A stretch of 64,000 nt of DNA from NCBI GenBank assembly GCA_900078375.1, contig FLQS01000056.1:48767-112766 (forward strand), in the 5' to 3' direction. The DNA is from an uncultured Mycobacterium sp. Its GTDB lineage: Bacteria; Actinomycetota; Actinomycetes; Mycobacteriales; Mycobacteriaceae. The notes under the pieces are model-generated. The model was not told the DNA's origin. It saw only the letters and a list, made by a program, of their open reading frames with translations, and ran no database searches. The position numbers and the translations under genes are program-made. Below are positions 60,784-64,000 of the stretch, piece after piece (positions within the stretch are counted from its first letter, which is position 1; each line of letters starts with the position of its first letter).

Positions 60784-61074
60784 CTACTTCTCGTCGTCCT
60801 CAGACGACCCCAGCGCCCGGTCGGCGCTGCGAATGAGGTTGCGGTTGAACTGATATTGCGCGGTGACGAGCGTGTCGGCCAGTTCGATTGCAGCGTTGAC
60901 GAGCTTGGTACGCAGCGGCTGCAGCGCCTCGGGCACGGCCTCGTTGACCGTCTGGCGGAAAATCCGCACGGCCTCGGCCGCAGCGTTCTGGCCCACCTTG
61001 GCCGATTCGTGTACCTCCTCGAGCAGCTCGCTGGAAGGGGCGGGTTTAGTGTGCGTCTCGGTGACGTCAGTCAT
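60784..61074 (-). CDS. Small helical protein, phasin-like in appearance
   Basis: A 96-residue, highly alpha-helical protein with no cysteine and charged ends (TDVTETHTKPAPSSELLEEVHES; SSEDDEK). The central region (NAAAEAVRIFRQTVNEAVPEALQPLRTKLVNAAIELADTLVTAQYQFNRNLIRSADRAL) is amphipathic, resembling phasin or heparin-binding-hemagglutinin-like helices that coat lipid or polymer surfaces. That similarity is only by pattern, so the function is open. AGGATCTGACATG shows a GAGAGGATC type leader before the start. Confidence 0.7.
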   Translation of the reverse strand: MTDVTETHTKPAPSSELLEEVHESAKVGQNAAAEAVRIFRQTVNEAVPEALQPLRTKLVNAAIELADTLVTAQYQFNRNLIRSADRALGSSEDDEK

Positions 61075-61217
61075 GTCAGATCCTCTCCGGGGTGAATGCC
61101 TTCGTCATTGACGCTATTGGGCACAGTCGCCGGCCACCATGGACCAAGGTCACCCAACACGCGGACAAAGGCTCTGCCTTTGCAGCCGTCTGGCGCGAAG
61201 AGCGCCACGGGTGGCGA

Positions 61218-61508
61218 TCAGTGCAGGCAATCGACGGAGACGAACACGGTCGTCGCCACATCGCGGTTGATGGGCACGCCGTCGGCTTCGGTTCCCCGCA
61301 GGCCGTTGATGCTCGTGACGGTGCACCGCGACAGCGAGGAGCTGACCGCTCCGTTGACTTGCACGTTGAAGCCGCGCGCCTCAAGTGACGAGACGACGAC
61401 GTCGGCCGGGCTGCCCTCGAGAGGGACAGCGGATGCGGCGGGGGCGAGAGTAAGGGCGGCCGCCGCGGCGATCGCAGCACCGCCCGTGGTGATCATCAGT
61501 GTTTTCAT
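61218..61508 (-). CDS. Small secreted protein, two conserved cysteines (divergent paralogue)
   Basis: A 96-residue protein with a signal peptide (1-27, cleavage after ASA). The mature part holds the family blocks VVVSSLEARGFNVQVNGAVSSSLSRCTVTSINGL and TVFVSVDCLH, with Cys62 and Cys94. It lacks the ILVPVV block of the protein encoded on the other strand at 61722. The start codon lies in an 11-bp hairpin (61507-61531), leaving no room for a clear Shine-Dalgarno. Function unknown. Confidence 0.82.
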   Translation of the reverse strand: MKTLMITTGGAAIAAAAALTLAPAASAVPLEGSPADVVVSSLEARGFNVQVNGAVSSSLSRCTVTSINGLRGTEADGVPINRDVATTVFVSVDCLH

Positions 61509-61531
61509 GCCCAAAGCATCGCTTTGGGCAT
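61507..61531 (-). promoter_or_regulatory. Hairpin that contains the start codon of the 61218 gene
   Basis: ATGCCCAAAGC (61507-61517) and GCTTTGGGCAT (61521-61531) are perfect 11-bp arms with the loop ATC. In the minus-strand message the 3' arm includes the first two bases of the ATG. An 8-codon ORF (MPKAMLWA) within the hairpin ends in a stop that overlaps the ATG. The structure could limit translation. Confidence 0.5.
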
Positions 61532-61540
61532 CCGCCCCGC

Positions 61541-61641
61541 GCTTGGAGCTTTGGTGGAGATTACGTGGAGATTTGATCCGCCTCGCCCGGCGCAGGCCGC
61601 CTGTGGCCGATCTCCCGCAAATCTCCACAGAACCTCCAAGC
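61541..61641. promoter_or_regulatory. Nested direct and inverted repeats in the divergent promoter of two secreted paralogues
   Basis: GTGGAGATT occurs at 61554-61562 and again at 61565-61573 (11-bp period). The second copy extended, GTGGAGATTTG (61565-61575), is the exact reverse complement of CAAATCTCCAC (61618-61628). The outer flanks GCTTGGAG (61541-61548) and CTCCAAGC (61634-61641) are also inverted copies. One-turn direct repeats suit an OmpR-type response regulator; the regulator is not known. Confidence 0.6.
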
Positions 61642-61721
61642 CGGGACTGTGCCGCGCTGCGACTCTCGAAGTCATCACCGAGGCGCGAGCGCAATCGCTC
61701 GCCAGCACAGGAGGTTTCACA

Positions 61722-62048
61722 GTGTCCACAACGAACCACAATTTCGCCTTCCATCTGGCATTGACCGCTGCCGGCGCCGCCGCGGCGCTCGGCCTGCTGC
61801 TCAGCCTGGCGAGCCCGGCCCATGCCGAATCGGCGATCGTCACGATCGGCTCGCTCGAGGCGCAGGGATTCGACGTCAGGATCGACCGGGTCGGCAGCGC
61901 ACCGCTGGAGCAGTGCGTTGTCACCAGCATTCGCAATCCGCGCAATCAAACCCAAGTGGTGGAGATCGACCGCGGGCGCGGCCGCGACATCCTCGTCCCG
62001 ATCGTGGTGAACCGTACGATCACAGTGTCGTTGAACTGCACCCGCTGA
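61722..62048 (+). CDS. Small secreted protein, two conserved cysteines
   Basis: A 108-residue protein with a signal peptide (1-34, cleavage after AHA) and the same block order as the protein at 46644: VTIGSLEAQGFDVRIDRVGSAPLEQCVVTSIRNPRNQT, then DILVPIVVNRTITVSLNCTR. The two cysteines are Cys67 and Cys106. The GTG at 61722 was chosen because AGGAGG lies 7 bases upstream and the signal peptide begins there; the in-frame ATG at 61524 crosses the promoter repeats. Function unknown. Confidence 0.85.
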   Translation: MSTTNHNFAFHLALTAAGAAAALGLLLSLASPAHAESAIVTIGSLEAQGFDVRIDRVGSAPLEQCVVTSIRNPRNQTQVVEIDRGRGRDILVPIVVNRTITVSLNCTR

Positions 62049-62075
62049 TACCGGGGACCACCTATCCTCATCGCG

Positions 62076-63404
62076 ATGACGACTCCGGCGATAGTGATCG
62101 GCAGCGGCCCGATCGGGGCCGTTGTCGCTCGCCGGATCGCCGAGGCCGGCCGGGCGGTGACCATCCTGGAATCCGGGCCGGCGATCTCCGATCCCCCAGG
62201 TTCGCACGTTCGCAATCAGGAAGGCTTCCAACGGGATCCCGATTCGTACCTGGCAGGAATCTCCTCGGACTTCAGCTATTTCGACGAGACCGCCCCGCCA
62301 CGCGAGTTGCCTGGTGCGTGCGTCACCGCTGCGGTCGGCGGGCAGGGTGTGCTGTGGACCAACAACTGCCCAAGGCCCGGCGCGTCCGAACGCGGTGAGC
62401 TGCTCTCGGCCGCCGAATGGGACCGCTACCTCGGTGCGGCCGAACGCTACCTGGGCGTCGCAGGCGACACCTTCGCCGGATCCGCTCGCCAGCAGCGCAT
62501 CCTGGACCGCCTCGGGCCCGCGCTCGCGGCAGCAGGCCGCGAAATCCGCGAGCAACCCATGGCAGGTCACCTCGTCGATCGCGACACGATCCATTACGCC
62601 GCCACCCACGACATCCTGGCCGGCACCGGGATACGAATCGCGACCGCCGATGTCCAGCGCGTCATCCTCGAGCAGGGCCGTGTCGCGGGGGTGCAGCTCG
62701 CCGACGGCACGACGGTGCAGACCACGGCGGTGGTGGTTGCCGCTGGCGCCTTCGGCACACCGATACTGCTGCACCGCTCGGGAATTCGCCCCCAGGCGTT
62801 GGGCCGTTACCTCACTTATCACCCGGTGTTGTACTCACAGCTGGTGCTCGATCGGCAGCTGTGCGGCAGCACCGACGATCTACCGCCGCGGCTGTGGATC
62901 CCGCCGGCGCCCAGTGCGCCCTGGAACACGATGGTGCTGCGCGACACCAATCCGACGCCGCCATCACCGCCCGATATCGACCTGCCCGCAAGCCAACTCG
63001 TCGAGATTCAATCGTTCTGCCCGGTCGACAACCACCCCGACAACACGATGACGATCACCGACGACGGCACCGTGCGCTTCGACGTTGCACTGCGCGAGGC
63101 CGATAACGCGCGGATGGCCTCGACGCTCGCTGACCAGCACGAGCTCGCCGGCGCGCTGGGGCGCTTCCGCGCCGGCGTGGAACCACGATGGATGACGCTG
63201 GGGTTCGCTCACGTGATGGGTACTTGTCGTATGGGTGCCAGCGACGACGGCACCTGCGTCACCGACGAATTCGGGCAGGTCTGGGGTACCGAGAACCTCT
63301 ACCTGGCCACCGTCGGGGTCATCCCGACTTCGCTGGCGGTCAATCCGACGCTGACCGGCGCGGCGCTGGCGATCCGCAGTGCAGACCGGTTGCTGGCCGG
63401 CTGA
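62076..63404 (+). CDS. GMC-family oxidoreductase
   Basis: A 442-residue FAD enzyme. The ADP-binding fold is AIVIGSGPIGAVVARRIAEAGRAVTILESG (GxGxxG at 8-13). The C-terminal GMC segment includes GFAHVMGTCRMGASDDGTCVTDEFGQVWGTENLYLATVGVIPTSLAVNPTLTGAALAIRSADRLL, with the conserved Asn/His region (HVMGTCRMG, VNPTLT). It resembles pyranose or sugar oxidoreductases and other short GMC members, but the substrate is open. It starts 27 bp after the small secreted protein on the same strand. Confidence 0.87.
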   Translation: MTTPAIVIGSGPIGAVVARRIAEAGRAVTILESGPAISDPPGSHVRNQEGFQRDPDSYLAGISSDFSYFDETAPPRELPGACVTAAVGGQGVLWTNNCPRPGASERGELLSAAEWDRYLGAAERYLGVAGDTFAGSARQQRILDRLGPALAAAGREIREQPMAGHLVDRDTIHYAATHDILAGTGIRIATADVQRVILEQGRVAGVQLADGTTVQTTAVVVAAGAFGTPILLHRSGIRPQALGRYLTYHPVLYSQLVLDRQLCGSTDDLPPRLWIPPAPSAPWNTMVLRDTNPTPPSPPDIDLPASQLVEIQSFCPVDNHPDNTMTITDDGTVRFDVALREADNARMASTLADQHELAGALGRFRAGVEPRWMTLGFAHVMGTCRMGASDDGTCVTDEFGQVWGTENLYLATVGVIPTSLAVNPTLTGAALAIRSADRLLAG

Positions 63405-63409
63405 CGCGC

Positions 63410-63745
63410 TCAGCAGAATTCGTACTGGACGTCCCAGAAGCCGGGTACCGGATTCCACCAGGACGAGAAGTGGCCGCCCAGTGCAGGATTGGCGTCATTG
63501 ATCATTCCCCGCCCGCCGATCCCAGGTAGGAAGCCGGGCGGATCCCAGGTGATGGACAGCGGATCTCCCGGGGTCTCCGGGGTGCAGCCGATCTGTTTGA
63601 CGAAATAGCCGTCGGTGACGGTCCATTCGGCGCTGGCCTGGTCGGGAGTGGGTGGCGGCGGCGCGGCGTGCGCGGTCCCCGTCGCACCGATGATCAGCGC
63701 GGCAGCCACGCCCGTCGCCAGTTGTAAGCGGCGTCGACTTCGCAT
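63410..63745 (-). CDS. Secreted protein of unknown function
   Basis: A 111-residue protein with a basic start (MRSRRR), a signal peptide to about residue 28 (cleavage after AHA), then a Pro-rich segment (APPPPTPDQ) and a mature region rich in Trp, Pro and Gly with cysteines near the middle and at the last residue (GCTPETPGDPLSITWDPPGFLPGIGG, WDVQYEFC). The ATG at 63745 follows AGGGGG by 8 bases; a GTG at 63754 is an alternative. Convergent with the GMC gene, 5 bp apart. No domain recognised. Confidence 0.78.
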   Translation of the reverse strand: MRSRRRLQLATGVAAALIIGATGTAHAAPPPPTPDQASAEWTVTDGYFVKQIGCTPETPGDPLSITWDPPGFLPGIGGRGMINDANPALGGHFSSWWNPVPGFWDVQYEFC

Positions 63746-63840
63746 CGGCGGCACCCCCTTATCAGCAGATTCGATCCGTCGGGCACCACGCTAGACCACC
63801 GCAGGCCACTATCGGGCCTGTTCGGTTGCCGCGGGCCTCG

Positions 63841-64000
63841 TCAGCGGCGATCGTCCGGTGGCACCATGCCCGGCGTGCCCGCGGCGATCACGGCGCGGTT
63901 ACGCTCCGCCACAACCGGAATCGGCATCTTGACCTTCCACCGGTCGTAGCTCAGGAATCCGTTGACCTCGTTTTCGACATCGGTGGTCTGGGTGTAGATG
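63841..64000 (-). CDS. C-terminal end of a glycoside hydrolase family 2-like protein (partial)
   Basis: Only the last 52 residues are in the window. They read IYTQTTDVENEVNGFLSYDR and then WKVKMPIPVVAERNRAVIAAG before a TGA at 63841-63843. The segment YTQTTDVExEVNGxxxYDR is typical of the end of the TIM barrel in GH2-like beta-galactosidase/glucuronidase family proteins. The gene extends beyond the right edge. Confidence 0.68.
   Translation of the reverse strand, partial: IYTQTTDVENEVNGFLSYDRWKVKMPIPVVAERNRAVIAAGTPGMVPPDDRR

Overview
The window looks like chromosome from a fast-growing mycobacterium (Mycobacterium/Mycolicibacterium). It is GC-rich throughout. It carries actinobacterial markers (mycothiol S-conjugate amidase Mca, a Ddn-like F420 reductase, an LpqV-type lipoprotein). 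From memory, its backbone mirrors the Mycobacterium tuberculosis segment Rv1084 back to Rv1057. No tRNA, rRNA, CRISPR array, insertion sequence or prophage was seen.

Region 1-20.7 kb is conserved backbone. It holds an mca operon ending in a DUF255 thioredoxin-like protein; DUF4307 protein; greA and a GPP34 protein; the sulfur/transsulfuration set cbs, two tandem proline-rich RDD proteins and metB; lipU; a GDSL esterase; fadA3; a Bax-inhibitor-1 protein; echA9-echA8 and a membrane hydrolase; a cysteine dioxygenase-rhodanese pair preceded by an 11-codon leader ORF ending Cys-Cys-stop; lpqV; and two convergent patatin phospholipases, one co-transcribed with an ankyrin protein.

Region 20.7-41.7 kb is an accessory catabolic island. 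A putrescine/spermidine-type ABC transporter (PotD, PotB, PotC on minus; PotA on plus), a choline-monooxygenase-like Rieske oxygenase, a class III aminotransferase, a PYROXD2-like flavoprotein, an NDP-forming acyl-CoA synthetase, a DAO-type amine oxidase with a cupin, and an acyl-CoA dehydrogenase are arranged around three divergent promoters. All three promoters carry the same TetR-type operator (GACTGAACGCTCAGTC or a near copy), and two of them share an exact 25-bp repeat 15.5 kb apart. A BetI-like TetR gene sits next to one site. This looks like one dispersed regulon for an unidentified amine or quaternary-ammonium compound. A complete xylose-type operon (xylA, binding protein, ATPase, permease) between two ROK regulators is inserted inside it.

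Region 41.7-50 kb returns to backbone: an SRPBCC protein, a DapB-like dehydrogenase and a lipid-transfer thiolase that diverge from a KstR-type operator, fadD14, YnfA, a small secreted protein, a Ddn-like protein, an Rv1057-type beta-propeller, and an MpaB-type oxygenase facing a TetR gene over a perfect 11-bp-arm palindrome.

Region 50-64 kb is more variable: an MFS carrier, a DUF3060 protein, a secreted cupin, a fused binding protein-permease with GlnQ, a GH29 fucosidase, an OsmC/Ohr peroxidase, a decayed GGDEF remnant, a DUF427 protein, a dienelactone hydrolase whose C-terminus has been replaced by an out-of-frame DUF6295-like tail, an FkbM methyltransferase, a pair of divergent secreted paralogues over nested inverted repeats, a GMC oxidoreductase, and the end of a glycoside hydrolase. 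Four small secreted proteins in the window (17.6, 46.6, 61.2 and 61.7 kb) appear to be related.
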